Source: Oceanobacillus caeni (GTDB lineage Bacteria; Bacillota; Bacilli; Bacillales; Amphibacillaceae). From it: a stretch of DNA of 64,000 nucleotides. The position numbers and the translations under genes are program-made. The notes beneath the pieces were generated by a model. It was given only the letters and a program-made list of their open reading frames with translations, did not search any database and was not told the origin of the DNA. The stretch lies in the NCBI RefSeq assembly GCF_019037185.1, contig NZ_JAHHXM010000005.1, positions 1-64,000 on the forward strand, in the 5' to 3' direction. Numbering within the stretch: the first letter of the stretch is position 1; each line of letters opens with the position of its first letter. Below, piece after piece: positions 9,094 to 18,156 of this stretch.

Positions 9094-9099
9094 ATTATA
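9094..9099 (-). promoter_or_regulatory. -10 box of probable ymfF operon promoter
   Basis: Consensus TATAAT on the minus strand immediately after the spoIIIE terminator and about 67 bases upstream of ymfF. The -35 would overlap the terminator stem and is weak. Confidence 0.5.
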
Positions 9100-9102
9100 C
9101 GG

Positions 9103-9137
9103 TAAAAAAAGCAGACTTGCGAATATACAAGTCTGCT
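9103..9137 (-). terminator. spoIIIE terminator
   Basis: Perfect 10-bp stem AGCAGACTTG/CAAGTCTGCT with an 8-base loop, followed by seven T on the minus strand. Confidence 0.95.
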
Positions 9138-9158
9138 GAATCATTTATTTCTATACAT

Positions 9159-11444
9159 TTAAGACGTTTTTTCTTCCTGAGTACCAGAAACTAACACTGT
9201 TCTTGGTTTACTTCCTTCATAAGGCCCTACAATGCCACGTTCTTCCATTGCATCGATAAGTCTTGCAGCTCTTGTATAACCGATTCGAAATCTTCTTTGC
9301 AACATAGAAACACTTGCGCTTTGCATTTCAATAATAAGTTGTACCGCATCATTATAAAGTTCATCATCAACTTCAGTATGAACTTCATCATTTTCATCGG
9401 GGATCATTTCTTCTTGATAAGATGCTTTTTGTTGATCAATACAATGATCCACAATTCTTTCAACCTCATCATCTGATAAAAATGCCCCTTGAACCCTTTT
9501 TGGTTTGGAAGCACCAACTGGTAAAAATAACATATCGCCTTTCCCAAGAAGCTTCTCTGCTCCTCCAGAATCCAATATGGTTCTAGAGTCTGTTTGTGAG
9601 GAAACGCTAAAAGCAATTCTGGAAGGGATATTCGCTTTAATAACCCCAGTAATAACGTCTACAGAAGGTCTTTGGGTTGCAATGATAATATGAATACCAG
9701 CAGCCCTTGCCATTTGTGCTAATCTTGTAATAGAATCTTCCACATCATTCGAAGCAACCATCATCAAATCGGCAAGTTCGTCCACGATCACAACAATGTA
9801 TGGGAGGTGTGGTTGTGATTGTTCGGATGATAAATTATACTTTCGAATATATTCATTATATCCTTCTATATTTCTAGTTCCAGTATCGGAGAATAGATCA
9901 TACCTTCTCTCCATTTCCGATACGACCTTCTTTAAGGCTTTTGAAGCTTTTTTCGGATCTGTTACAACTGGAGCTAACAAATGTGGTATTCCATTATATA
10001 CGTTCAATTCCACTTTCTTCGGATCAATCATCATCATTTTAACCTCATGTGGTTTCGCCCGCATTAAAATGGTAGTAATAATACCATTTACGCAAACACT
10101 TTTACCACTTCCGGTAGCACCTGCGATGAGTAGGTGCGGCATCTTATTTAGTTCAGCAACAACAGCATCCCCTGAAATATCTCTTCCTAATGCAACTAGT
10201 AGTTTAGAAGATTTGTTGTTCCATGTACTATCTAACACTTCTCTAATCGACACCATTGCAACTTCTTGATTAGGAACTTCAATTCCGACAGCTGATTTTC
10301 CGGGAATTGGAGCTTCAATCCGTAAATCCTTAGCGGCTAGAGCTAGTGCTAAATCATCATGTAAACTTACAATCTTACTAACCTTTACACCTGCTTCAGG
10401 TGATATTTCATATTTTGTAACCGCAGGACCTACATTTACCTTCGTAACTCTTGCCCGAACTCCGAAGCTTTTAAATGTACGATCTAACTTTCTTACCGTT
10501 GCTTGGATTTGTGATTTTTCTTGATACTGCGAATTATGAGCAGGTTCCGCTAGTAAATCTGGAGATGGTAAAATATATTCATGGTTTTCCGTCTCAGTCA
10601 TCGGTATCGACATGGAGTAATCCATTTCTTCTTCATCTGTATGGTTAAGTTGGGTCTCTTCTTTTTTACTCGGTTGATTTACTATTTCATCATTTGTTTC
10701 TTGGGGTTGATAAGCAACATCTGTAAAATCTGTTATTTCAGGTTCCTCTGTGTTTACCTGTTGATTATCTACTATTTCTGCCTCTGTTACACTATCTTCT
10801 GCCTTCACTTCATCTCTTTTCAATTTAACATTTTTTATTCCTTCACCAAAACGTACAAACATATTCTTACATTTTCCTATTAATTTAGAAAAAATATCTC
10901 CTAAAGATATATCCGTTAAGAATACAATACCAATGATGATAGAGAAGACAGCAACAATTTTCGCCCCTACTAATGAAAATAAATAGTTTGTAAAAGTAAA
11001 GAGCAATCCACCTATCATTCCCCCACCTGTTTGCACGGCAGTCCCATTACCATTAATAAATTGTAAAAAATGATTCCAGGTTGAGCCAATTATAGAGACA
11101 TTTTGCAGCATTAACTGCTCAAAAGTTTGTATATGCGTTATTAACAAGACCCCTGCAAATAAAATATAAAATCCAACGAATTTTTTATGAAATAAATATG
11201 GATACCTTCTTTTTACCATAAGAAAAATACCAATTATCAGTAAAAATACCGAAGCTAAAAAATACCAGATTCCTAGAAAGAATCGGAATAAATATTCTAA
11301 TCCACCAGGAATGGCCCCATCACTAATTGCACTTGCTCCACTTCCGAAGATTGCTAAAGCAATAAACAATAATCCTAGCAACTCATTTTGCAATTTCTTT
11401 TTGCGATTTGAATTTTTCCGTTTCTTTCCCTTCTTTTTTTTCAT
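9159..11444 (-). CDS. spoIIIE: DNA translocase SpoIIIE/FtsK
   Basis: Membrane-anchored hexameric DNA pump that moves the chromosome through the sporulation or division septum. 761 residues. A basic N-terminus, membrane helices at about 23-37, 50-77, 88-106 and 142-178, and an acidic linker (about 210-310) come first. The motor follows, with Walker A GATGSGKS at 442-449 and [11 protein letters not shown] as Walker B. The C-terminal winged-helix gamma domain that reads DNA polarity sites is present ([19 protein letters not shown]). GAGGTG precedes the ATG. The place downstream of tepA-ylzJ identifies it as spoIIIE rather than another FtsK paralogue. Repeat 2A lies in its upstream region. Confidence 0.96.
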   Translation of the reverse strand: MKKKKGKKRKNSNRKKKLQNELLGLLFIALAIFGSGASAISDGAIPGGLEYLFRFFLGIWYFLASVFLLIIGIFLMVKRRYPYLFHKKFVGFYILFAGVLLITHIQTFEQLMLQNVSIIGSTWNHFLQFINGNGTAVQTGGGMIGGLLFTFTNYLFSLVGAKIVAVFSIIIGIVFLTDISLGDIFSKLIGKCKNMFVRFGEGIKNVKLKRDEVKAEDSVTEAEIVDNQQVNTEEPEITDFTDVAYQPQETNDEIVNQPSKKEETQLNHTDEEEMDYSMSIPMTETENHEYILPSPDLLAEPAHNSQYQEKSQIQATVRKLDRTFKSFGVRARVTKVNVGPAVTKYEISPEAGVKVSKIVSLHDDLALALAAKDLRIEAPIPGKSAVGIEVPNQEVAMVSIREVLDSTWNNKSSKLLVALGRDISGDAVVAELNKMPHLLIAGATGSGKSVCVNGIITTILMRAKPHEVKMMMIDPKKVELNVYNGIPHLLAPVVTDPKKASKALKKVVSEMERRYDLFSDTGTRNIEGYNEYIRKYNLSSEQSQPHLPYIVVIVDELADLMMVASNDVEDSITRLAQMARAAGIHIIIATQRPSVDVITGVIKANIPSRIAFSVSSQTDSRTILDSGGAEKLLGKGDMLFLPVGASKPKRVQGAFLSDDEVERIVDHCIDQQKASYQEEMIPDENDEVHTEVDDELYNDAVQLIIEMQSASVSMLQRRFRIGYTRAARLIDAMEERGIVGPYEGSKPRTVLVSGTQEEKTS

Positions 11445-11484
11445 TCTTTCACCTCACTATTTCCACCATACCAACTTCTCTAAA

Positions 11485-11643
11485 AAGAAGACTAACCATC
11501 AGTGGGGGATTTTCCTTCATCCCCCACTGATGGTTAGTCGCACTTATCGGACTTTTACAGGCAGTTGATCTCCCACCTACCTTCTTTGTTTCCCCAGAAG
11601 CTTGAGGTGGGAGCCTTATTGCCCGTTTAGGTGGGATAAAGGA
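11485..11643. repeat. interspersed repeat family 2, copy A
   Basis: The left half is a perfect 20-bp inverted repeat (arms 11491-11510 and 11519-11538, loop TTTCCTTC). The right half has TCCCACCT and AGGTGGGA facing each other around CCCAGAAGCTTGAGG, then TTGCCCGTTTAGGTGGGA. The same order of blocks recurs at 38886, 42606 and 43240. It is non-coding; the frames through it are recognisable repeat translations. Located 40 bp upstream of spoIIIE. Confidence 0.9.
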
Positions 11644-11668
11644 AAACCTTGCCAAATTTGGCAAGGAT
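11644..11668 (-). terminator. terminator-like palindrome after ylzJ
   Basis: Perfect palindrome with arms CCTTGCCAAA/TTTGGCAAGG (11647-11666), followed by TTTTCC on the minus strand. It lies downstream of ylzJ and next to repeat 2A, so it could end the tepA-ylzJ transcript. Confidence 0.6.
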
Positions 11669-11734
11669 TATATTAACTATATTATAACATAAAGTCTATT
11701 ATCAGTGGAAAATTGAAAAACATGCTTTAAAAGG

Positions 11735-11935
11735 CTAGTGTAGAATAGATCCGGGTGAATATTTAAGGAAATCTTGCGGATCAGTGGATAACAATTGTAC
11801 TAGTTGATAGGAACCATCCACGTTCTTTTCGGCTATCATCATTTTTCCTTCATATGAAATGCATTCCCTATTCTTAAAACTCTCATCTGAAGGTGGAAAG
11901 ATGTCTGATTGCGATAAAGGTGTATACAAAATCAC
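11735..11935 (-). CDS. ylzJ: YlzJ-like small protein
   Basis: 66 residues, starting [13 protein letters not shown], which fits the YlzJ-like family found between tepA and spoIIIE in bacilli. No signal peptide, membrane helix or catalytic motif is visible; function unknown. The GTG start overlaps the tepA stop (GTGA) and uses an AGGTGA ribosome site inside tepA, so it is translationally coupled. Confidence 0.85.
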   Translation of the reverse strand: MILYTPLSQSDIFPPSDESFKNRECISYEGKMMIAEKNVDGSYQLVQLLSTDPQDFLKYSPGSILH

Positions 11936-12654
11936 TGTATCACCTGACTTTCATTTCCCCGATTATTGTCGATGAGCTCGTTTAATTTTCTCATTGCGTT
12001 ACTGACTCCTCCAACTTCATCAATCAACCCATATTCTACTGCATCAGCTCCAACAACGTTTGTTCCAATATCTCGAGTTAAATTCCCCTTGGCAAACATA
12101 AGATCTTTGAACACCTCTTCTTTAATATTAGAATGATTAACAACAAACTGAATCACTCTATCTTGCATTTTATCTAAGTATTCAAATGTTTGCGGAACAC
12201 CGATAACGAGACCAGTCAACCTTACCGGATGGATAGTCATGGTTGCTGTTGGCACGATAAAGGTATAATCCGTGGAAACCGCAATTGGCACACCAATGGA
12301 ATGACCGCCGCCCAAAACGATTGAAACGGTTGGTTTTGACATAGATGCTATCATTTCAGATAATGCCAAACCCGCTTCTACATCTCCTCCTACCGTATTC
12401 AATAAGATTACGACACCTTCTATCTTCGGATTTTGTTCAATCGCAATCAATTGGGGGATAATATGTTCATACTTCGTTGTTTTATTTTGTGGTGGAAGTT
12501 GAACATGACCTTCTATTTGACCAATAATAGATAAAACATGAATATTCGAATCAGGAGCCTGTGGAACGTTTGTTTGTCCTAATGACTGGATTTTTTGTAC
12601 TAAAGACGAGGCATTCGATTGCTCATCCTTTTTTTCTTCTTGTTCTTTACTCAT
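11932..12654 (-). CDS. tepA: TepA, ClpP/crotonase-fold serine protease
   Basis: 240-residue ClpP-like protease. The nucleophile region is [16 protein letters not shown] and a downstream histidine lies in [10 protein letters not shown], both in ClpP-like positions. In B. subtilis TepA (YmfB) takes part in degrading small acid-soluble spore proteins and was earlier linked to secretion. A charged N-terminus (EEKKDEQSN) precedes the core. Forms a two-gene unit with ylzJ. Confidence 0.92.
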   Translation of the reverse strand: MSKEQEEKKDEQSNASSLVQKIQSLGQTNVPQAPDSNIHVLSIIGQIEGHVQLPPQNKTTKYEHIIPQLIAIEQNPKIEGVVILLNTVGGDVEAGLALSEMIASMSKPTVSIVLGGGHSIGVPIAVSTDYTFIVPTATMTIHPVRLTGLVIGVPQTFEYLDKMQDRVIQFVVNHSNIKEEVFKDLMFAKGNLTRDIGTNVVGADAVEYGLIDEVGGVSNAMRKLNELIDNNRGNESQVIQ

Positions 12655-12751
12655 CTGTCAATCACTCCCTAAAGCTTATATTAACTTTAGTATGAACGAA
12701 TTTTGTATTACAATGCAGAAATTTATAAGATAGAAAGTTTATGTACATATG

Positions 12752-12787
12752 CAAAAAAATATCGGCTTTTTATAAGCCGATATTTTC
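12752..12787 (-). terminator. dapA terminator overlapping the stop codon
   Basis: AATATCGGCTT pairs with AAGCCGATATT and is followed by a T-run on the minus strand. The last dapA codons (Ile-Gly-Leu-stop) form the 5' arm and the loop. Confidence 0.93.
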
Positions 12788-13645
12788 TATTCGTGTATTT
12801 AGTTCGTTTCTTTCTTCTTCATTTAATGGGACTAATGGTAATCGAACGCCACCAACCTCTATGTTTTTCATTTGTAAGGCTGCTTTAACCGGGGCTGGGG
12901 ATGGAGACGTAAATAATCCATTCATTACCGACAATAATTTACGGTGCATGGTAGCTGCATGTGTTATATCACCATTAAAAAACCGATTAATCATTTCTTT
13001 CATTTCATTTCCTATAATATGGGATGCAACGGAAACAACACCAGTTGCCCCAATAGACAGCATAGGTAAAGTTAGACTATCATTACCACTATAAACAGTA
13101 AAGTCATCATTTGTTTTTTCAATAATTTCGGAGATTTGATCTAAATCAGTTCCTGCTTCCTTAATGGAAACGATATTATCTATTTCACTTAACCTTACAA
13201 CTGTATCTACGTCCATATTTACGATAGAACGTCCCGGAATATTATACAGCATGATAGGCAGTGTTGTTTCTTTTGCAATTTGGGAAAAGTGTCGAAACAT
13301 ACCTTCTTGGTTAGGTTTATTATAATACGGTGCTACAAGTAAGAAACCGTCAACCCCTAATGCTTCCGTTCGCTTCGTTAATTCGACTGATTCCTTCGTA
13401 TTATAACTTCCGGTACCCGCAATAACAGGAACTCTTTTATTAACTATTTTTACTACATGACGAAATAATTTCATCTTTTCATCTACGGATAACGTAGGTG
13501 ATTCACCAGTAGTTCCGCCAACAACCAATCCATCAGTACCATTTTCTAATAAATAGTTAATTAAATCCTCTAATTGGCTATAATCTAATTTACCATCCTT
13601 ATCGAATGGCGTAACCATAGCAGTTAACACTTGACCGAAATTCAT
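12770..13645 (-). CDS. dapA: 4-hydroxy-tetrahydrodipicolinate synthase
   Basis: Condenses aspartate semialdehyde with pyruvate, the branch point to diaminopimelate, lysine and dipicolinate. 291 residues, a (beta/alpha)8 aldolase: Schiff-base Lys162 in SIKEAG, Tyr134 in LYNIPGRS and the GTTGES pyruvate-binding motif at 44-49. It is the last gene of spoVFA-spoVFB-asd-dapG-dapA, which places the substrate-making enzymes together with spore dipicolinate synthesis. The terminator overlaps its 3' end. Confidence 0.98.
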   Translation of the reverse strand: MNFGQVLTAMVTPFDKDGKLDYSQLEDLINYLLENGTDGLVVGGTTGESPTLSVDEKMKLFRHVVKIVNKRVPVIAGTGSYNTKESVELTKRTEALGVDGFLLVAPYYNKPNQEGMFRHFSQIAKETTLPIMLYNIPGRSIVNMDVDTVVRLSEIDNIVSIKEAGTDLDQISEIIEKTNDDFTVYSGNDSLTLPMLSIGATGVVSVASHIIGNEMKEMINRFFNGDITHAATMHRKLLSVMNGLFTSPSPAPVKAALQMKNIEVGGVRLPLVPLNEEERNELNTRIENIGL

Positions 13646-13697
13646 TTTTTCACCTTCTTAATAATATTGAAGAAGATCCTGTTGACTTTACATATTA

Positions 13698-14906
13698 TTA
13701 AAGACTAAAAACATCGTGTAAGGCATTCACAGCGGTTTTTAAATCTTTCTCATGAACAAGAACCCAAATTGTTGTGTAACTATCGGCAGACTGTAAAATC
13801 TGTACACCTGCATTGGTTAATGCTTGAACGATTTCAGCTGCAACCCCAGGTACTCCAGTCATGCCCGCGCCCACAGCCGAAACTTTGGCACAATTTCTTG
13901 TGATTTCCGGTTTAAACCCTAATGTTTCAAGTACATAAACTGCCTTATCTGCTAAATCATTTGGCACTGTATAAATTACCCCTGCTGGTGAAATATTGAT
14001 GAAATCGACTGAGATTCCCGCTTCAGCCATCGCTTTAAATACATCCGATTGAAGTCTATATGCCTCTTCTTTGGTTTGAACCTTTAATTGAGTAATGGAA
14101 GACATATGGGCTATCCCTGTTACTAAACGATCTTGAATATCAACACCCATTTCCTTCACTCTAGACGAGGTTACTAATGTCCCAGGTTCAAGCGAGTAAG
14201 TTGATCTAACACGTAATGGGATTTTTGCTTGCATGGCGATTTCTACCGCCCTAGGATGAATTACTTTCGCACCTTGATAGGCGAGATTACAAATTTCCGA
14301 ATAAGTAACGACATCTAAAGAATGTGCATTTTCAACTATTCTTGGATCTGCTGTCATAATACCCTCAACATCCGTAAATATTTCAACCATCTCTGCCTGT
14401 AATGCCGCTCCAAGGGCAGCCGCAGAAGTATCACTACCTCCACGGCCAATGGTAGTAATTTCTCCCATTTCTGTTTGTCCCTGAAAGCCTGCCACTACAA
14501 CGACATCATTATTTTCTAACTCTTTATAAATTCTTTCTGGTTTTACTTCTTTAATCTTTGCTTGTGTAAAGTCCTCACTCGTAATAAAACCTGCTTGTGC
14601 GCCCGTTAATGCAATTGCATTAATATGTTGTTTTTTTAATTCATTGGATAAGACAACAGAAGAAATAATTTCCCCACAGGACATAAGTAAATCAATTTCA
14701 CGATCTGAACTATTCGTTGCTGGAAAACCCACTAACTCTAAAAGTGAATCTGTTGCATATGGATCTGGCTTCCTTCCTAATGCAGAAACAACAACTACTA
14801 GTTTATAGTCTTTCACTAATGCATTTTTAATATGCTTGATAACATGTTTCCTATTTTCTTCAGACTGTACAGAAGTACCGCCAAATTTTTGTACTAAAAT
14901 CTGCAT
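13698..14906 (-). CDS. dapG: aspartate kinase (DapG type)
   Basis: Phosphorylates aspartate to open the lysine/threonine/methionine/DAP pathway. 402 residues: kinase domain from KFGGTSV (7-13), ATP/aspartate site TTIGRGGSDTSAAALGA and two C-terminal ACT regulatory domains (from about 262). The context in the spoVF-asd-dapA operon and the length match B. subtilis DapG (aspartokinase I), the diaminopimelate-sensitive form; the inhibitor here is inferred from synteny. AGAGGTG precedes the ATG. Confidence 0.96.
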   Translation of the reverse strand: MQILVQKFGGTSVQSEENRKHVIKHIKNALVKDYKLVVVVSALGRKPDPYATDSLLELVGFPATNSSDREIDLLMSCGEIISSVVLSNELKKQHINAIALTGAQAGFITSEDFTQAKIKEVKPERIYKELENNDVVVVAGFQGQTEMGEITTIGRGGSDTSAAALGAALQAEMVEIFTDVEGIMTADPRIVENAHSLDVVTYSEICNLAYQGAKVIHPRAVEIAMQAKIPLRVRSTYSLEPGTLVTSSRVKEMGVDIQDRLVTGIAHMSSITQLKVQTKEEAYRLQSDVFKAMAEAGISVDFINISPAGVIYTVPNDLADKAVYVLETLGFKPEITRNCAKVSAVGAGMTGVPGVAAEIVQALTNAGVQILQSADSYTTIWVLVHEKDLKTAVNALHDVFSL

Positions 14907-14928
14907 CTTAACACCTCTAATAAACTAC

Positions 14929-15975
14929 TTATAGCCAGTTATTTTTCACTAATGTTTGAGCTATTTGTACCGTATTCCAAGCAGCACCTTTAAGAAGATT
15001 GTCAGATACAATCCATAAATGGAATCCTTTATCATTGTCTAAGTCTTTTCTTACTCGACCAACGAAAACCTCTTCTTTATTTGCTGAACTTAAAGGAGTA
15101 GGATACGTTTGTGTAGAGGGATCATCTTGTAAAATAATTCCTTCTGCATTCTCAAAAGTTCTCCAAATATCTTGGACAGTTACTCCATCTTTTTCTACCT
15201 CAATATATACACTTTCGGCATGAGACGTGAAAAATGGTAATCGCACGCATGTAGCTGCTACTGATAAGTTAGGTTCATGCATAATTTTTTTAGTTTCATT
15301 TATCATTTTCATCTCTTCAAATGTATATCCATTATCTTGGAAAAGGTCTATTTGTGGTAATGCATTAAATGCGATTGGATAGTGCTTTTTGTCACCACCA
15401 GCAGGTAATATATTTGCTTCCATTTCTTCATTGTTCAGATATTGTTTTGCTTGATGTTCTAATTCAGCCACTGCTTTTGCACCTGCTCCAGAAACAGCTT
15501 GATAGGTGGAAACAATAACTCTAGATAATCCAAAATGGTCCTTAATTGGTTTCAAACCTGCTACCATTTGAATAGTGGAGCAGTTCGGATTTGCGATAAT
15601 TCCTTTGTGTTCTTTAATGTCTTCTGCATTCACCTCTGGTACAACTAGTGGTACATTTTCGTCCATGCGGTATGCACTAGTATTGTCTACTACCACTGCT
15701 CCTCTTTTAACAGCTTCTGGAGCTAATTGTTTCGAAACAGATCCCCCTGCAGAGAATAACGCTATATCTATTCCTTCAAAGCTCTCCGGTTTTGCCTCTT
15801 CTACTATAATTGTTTTACCAGCAAATGTAAGTTCTTTCCCAGCTGAGTTTTTGGAAGACAAAAGCTTTAATTTATTTAAAGGAAACTTTTTTTCTTCTAA
15901 TATTTTCATTATTTTTTGACCTACTGCACCGGTTGCTCCAACTACTGCTACATTATATGCTGTTTTTTCTGACAT
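14929..15975 (-). CDS. asd: aspartate-semialdehyde dehydrogenase
   Basis: Reduces aspartyl phosphate to the semialdehyde with NADPH. 348 residues: Rossmann motif GATGAVGQ (13-20), catalytic Cys132 in NPNCSTIQ, and the conserved His in RLPFFTSHAESV. It sits between spoVFB and dapG as in B. subtilis. The 148-bp gap upstream holds a family 4 repeat, so asd may partly depend on a promoter or read-through across it. Confidence 0.98.
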   Translation of the reverse strand: MSEKTAYNVAVVGATGAVGQKIMKILEEKKFPLNKLKLLSSKNSAGKELTFAGKTIIVEEAKPESFEGIDIALFSAGGSVSKQLAPEAVKRGAVVVDNTSAYRMDENVPLVVPEVNAEDIKEHKGIIANPNCSTIQMVAGLKPIKDHFGLSRVIVSTYQAVSGAGAKAVAELEHQAKQYLNNEEMEANILPAGGDKKHYPIAFNALPQIDLFQDNGYTFEEMKMINETKKIMHEPNLSVAATCVRLPFFTSHAESVYIEVEKDGVTVQDIWRTFENAEGIILQDDPSTQTYPTPLSSANKEEVFVGRVRKDLDNDKGFHLWIVSDNLLKGAAWNTVQIAQTLVKNNWL

Positions 15976-16001
15976 TTAAAACTCTCCCCTTAATCTTATT
16001 A

Positions 16002-16086
16002 GAAAACTCGGCACGACAAGATTTTGGCGATGCCTTCGTTATACTCATGCAGATAAAAAGTTTGCAGTTTTTTTACTGCTAAAAAT
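16002..16086. repeat. interspersed repeat family 4, copy A
   Basis: AGAAAACTCGGCACGACAAG-ATTTTGGCGATGCCTTCGTT-ATACTCATGCA..., related to 22884-22978 through the blocks GAAAACT(C/T)GGC, CGACAAG, TTTTGG, GCCTT, ATGCA and TGCTAAAAA. On the minus strand GCAGT(AAAAAA)ACTGC followed by TTTTT looks like a weak terminator between spoVFB and asd. Confidence 0.65.
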
Positions 16087-16123
16087 TAAATCTCTTAATT
16101 TATTATTTTAACATATTTTTTTA

Positions 16124-16708
16124 TTAAAAAGGAATAATAATAGGTTGAAGTTGTTCACGATCTAAAGCGGATTTGATTGTATCCTCTAATAAGTCAAGGT
16201 TCGCTACTAAGGAGTTTGGTTTTTTCATAGGATTATCTTGACCAAATGGCACAAAATAAATAAATTTACTATTTAATAATCGCGCCAAATTGATACCATT
16301 TAATCCGAGGGCATCATTTGTAGTAACGGATAGAACGACAGGATTTTGATTTCTGATAGTGGATTTTGCTGCCATTAATACGGGATTATCGGTAATCCCA
16401 TTCGCAAGTTTTGCCATGGAGTTTCCGGTAAGTGGTGCAATCACCATACAATCTAGTGGTTTATCGGGTCCTAATGGCTCTGCATCGGGCATAGAAGTAA
16501 TTACTTTTTGACCAGTTAATTCCTCTAATTTATTTAAATGGTCCTCTCCTCTACCAAATTTAGTTTCAGTACTCTGTACGGTATAGGATGCAATTGGAAT
16601 GACTTCAACACCTTTATTTACTAAGTTTTCAATTTGCAAAAACACTTTACTAAATGTGTGATGTGAACCAGTTAATCCAATACCGATACGTTTCCCTTTT
16701 AAATTCAT
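16124..16708 (-). CDS. spoVFB: dipicolinate synthase subunit B
   Basis: Flavin-dependent-type subunit (flavoprotein fold) that with SpoVFA oxidises dihydrodipicolinate to dipicolinic acid in the mother cell. 194 residues: N-terminal GIGLTGSHHTF and a PLTGNSMAKLANGITDNPVLMA segment, as in the family. The start overlaps the spoVFA stop by 4 bp, so both subunits are made together. Confidence 0.96.
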   Translation of the reverse strand: MNLKGKRIGIGLTGSHHTFSKVFLQIENLVNKGVEVIPIASYTVQSTETKFGRGEDHLNKLEELTGQKVITSMPDAEPLGPDKPLDCMVIAPLTGNSMAKLANGITDNPVLMAAKSTIRNQNPVVLSVTTNDALGLNGINLARLLNSKFIYFVPFGQDNPMKKPNSLVANLDLLEDTIKSALDREQLQPIIIPF

Positions 16709-17589
16709 GATAAACTCCCCTCGTTTAATAATATTTGTTTAATAACATCTGCCAAAATTCTTCCAGCTGTTTTCGGAGCTACAATACTAGGCAAACTTCC
16801 AGTTAAAATTGCTTGAATACCACGTTTTGTTGCATATTCAAAATCTGTTCCTCCTGGATTTGACGCAAGATCTATAATAATTGCATGAGAAGGTAATTGC
16901 TGTATTACCTTTTGATCAACGACCAATGCCGGTACAGTATTTATTATTATGTCACAATTATTAGTGTGTTCATGGAGTTTATCAATTGGAATTGCCGTTA
17001 AGCCCATTTCTGTTATTCTTGCTAATTCTCTAATATTATTGGCACTAACCGAAACTTTCGCACCAAATGCAGAAAATCGATTTGCTACAGTTTGACCAAC
17101 TCTACCAAACCCTGTTACGAGTACACGTGAGGAATGAATCGTATAGTCTGTATTCTCAATCGCCATCATGATTGCACCTTCTGCTGTAGGTATTGAATTA
17201 TAGATAGCGACATCATCTCTATTAAACAATGGAAAAAGCTCTATCCCAGCTTCTTTTGTAACATGATTCAAATATTCATTTGTAATTCCGGTAAATACTT
17301 TTGTTGTTTTTTGTAGCTGTCCGAACCATTCAGGAGTTAACTTTATTTTTTGATCAGAAAAAACTGTTTCAATGTTTCCTTTAGAATCCGTTCCAGTTAT
17401 TGGTAAAATAACACTATCCAATGTATTTAATTCTAATTCATCAAATTGAGTTTGTTTTAAGCCTGTGAAACTTTGATTTAAATTATCGAAACCCACAAGA
17501 ATAATAGTTGTTTCTGGCATTAGTTCTAATTGCCTAATTAATTCTATATATCTTGCATCCCCACCAATTACAGCAATTATTCGACTCAT
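16705..17589 (-). CDS. spoVFA: dipicolinate synthase subunit A
   Basis: NAD(P)-binding subunit of dipicolinate synthase, which makes the calcium chelator that dries and protects the spore core. 294 residues; Rossmann motif GFGRVGQ in the second half (near residue 160) and an N-terminal GGDARY motif. First gene of the spoVF-asd-dap operon. A sigma-K-type promoter stands about 50 bp upstream, fitting mother-cell expression late in sporulation. Confidence 0.96.
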   Translation of the reverse strand: MSRIIAVIGGDARYIELIRQLELMPETTIILVGFDNLNQSFTGLKQTQFDELELNTLDSVILPITGTDSKGNIETVFSDQKIKLTPEWFGQLQKTTKVFTGITNEYLNHVTKEAGIELFPLFNRDDVAIYNSIPTAEGAIMMAIENTDYTIHSSRVLVTGFGRVGQTVANRFSAFGAKVSVSANNIRELARITEMGLTAIPIDKLHEHTNNCDIIINTVPALVVDQKVIQQLPSHAIIIDLASNPGGTDFEYATKRGIQAILTGSLPSIVAPKTAGRILADVIKQILLNEGSLS

Positions 17590-17636
17590 GATTATTTCTA
17601 CCCTCCATACATAACTAATCCTAAATCTGTTCTTTA

Positions 17637-17665
17637 TAGCTTATGTCTTTCTGCAATGAGAGTGA
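17637..17665 (-). promoter_or_regulatory. sigma-K-like promoter of spoVFA
   Basis: On the minus strand an AC doublet in ATCACT lies 16 bases before CATAAGCTA, matching the sigma-K pattern AC-N16/17-CATANNNTA. It lies about 50 bp upstream of the spoVFA start codon and downstream of the ymxH terminator. Confidence 0.65.
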
Positions 17666-17686
17666 TTCGTCCATAGCTAAAAAACC

Positions 17687-17722
17687 AAAAAAAAGACCAT
17701 AATCTCCTTTTGATTATGGACC
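17687..17722 (-). terminator. ymxH terminator
   Basis: CCATAATC pairs with GATTATGG around a short loop, followed by TCTTTTTTTT on the minus strand. Confidence 0.92.
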
Positions 17723-17747
17723 ACAACAATTATATTTTTATTTTCCA

Positions 17748-17993
17748 TTAAAACTTATCATTTTTCATTTCAACCATGATCATATCTTCACCAATTTTTT
17801 TTACTTCACTCCAATGAATTTTCGTCGTTTCCCCTTCTTTTTTTAATCCAAACCATTTATAAGTTGGTATAATGAAAGCTTCAATCTGACCTGTTTTTGC
17901 ATTGATTTCTAAATCAGTTTGCCCAAGTATTCCTAACCTTTCCCCTTCGTTAATATTAACTATTTCCTTACTGCTAATATCTTTAAAGCGCAT
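17748..17993 (-). CDS. ymxH: YlmC/YmxH family PRC-barrel protein
   Basis: 81-residue small beta-barrel protein of the YlmC/YmxH sporulation-associated family (MRFKDISSKEIVNINEGERLG), with a PRC-barrel pattern. Relatives are conserved in spore formers, role unclear. The start ATG at 17991-17993 is set by GGGGG eight bases upstream; an earlier in-frame start would include that site. A perfect 13-bp hairpin directly abuts the ribosome site. Confidence 0.88.
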   Translation of the reverse strand: MRFKDISSKEIVNINEGERLGILGQTDLEINAKTGQIEAFIIPTYKWFGLKKEGETTKIHWSEVKKIGEDMIMVEMKNDKF

Positions 17994-18004
17994 ATAAATA
18001 ACCC

Positions 18005-18047
18005 CCATACGATGATATATAGTTAATTTATATGTATCATCGTATGG
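18005..18047. promoter_or_regulatory. perfect 13-bp inverted repeat at the ymxH ribosome site
   Basis: CCATACGATGATA (18005-18017) and TATCATCGTATGG (18035-18047) with a 17-base loop. In the transcript the last bases of the 3' arm merge into the GGGGG Shine-Dalgarno sequence of ymxH. It could be an operator or an RNA hairpin affecting translation. Confidence 0.6.
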
Positions 18048-18116
18048 TCGTATGTCCTTTTTATGTAAGCAAAATACATATTATAAGCTGAATGAATCCA
18101 TTTCCACATAAATACA

Positions 18117-18153
18117 ACGAAGGCATTCGCAGCCTAATAGCGAATGCCTTCGT
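18117..18153 (-). terminator. mlpA terminator
   Basis: Perfect 14-bp stem ACGAAGGCATTCGC/GCGAATGCCTTCGT with a 9-base loop just downstream of mlpA. The T-tract on the minus side is short (TGTATTT); the plus side has CGTTTTC. Confidence 0.8.
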
Positions 18154-18156
18154 TTT

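Noticed and set aside
11449-11664. Open frame of about 70 codons on the minus strand (and one on the plus strand) over 11311-11664
   Set aside because: It consists of repeat 2A plus the adjacent palindrome; no ribosome site, and the translation is that of a non-coding repeat.
12655-12751. Promoter for tepA (TTGTAA with TACTAA)
   Set aside because: Spacing is only 15 bases; not good enough to annotate.
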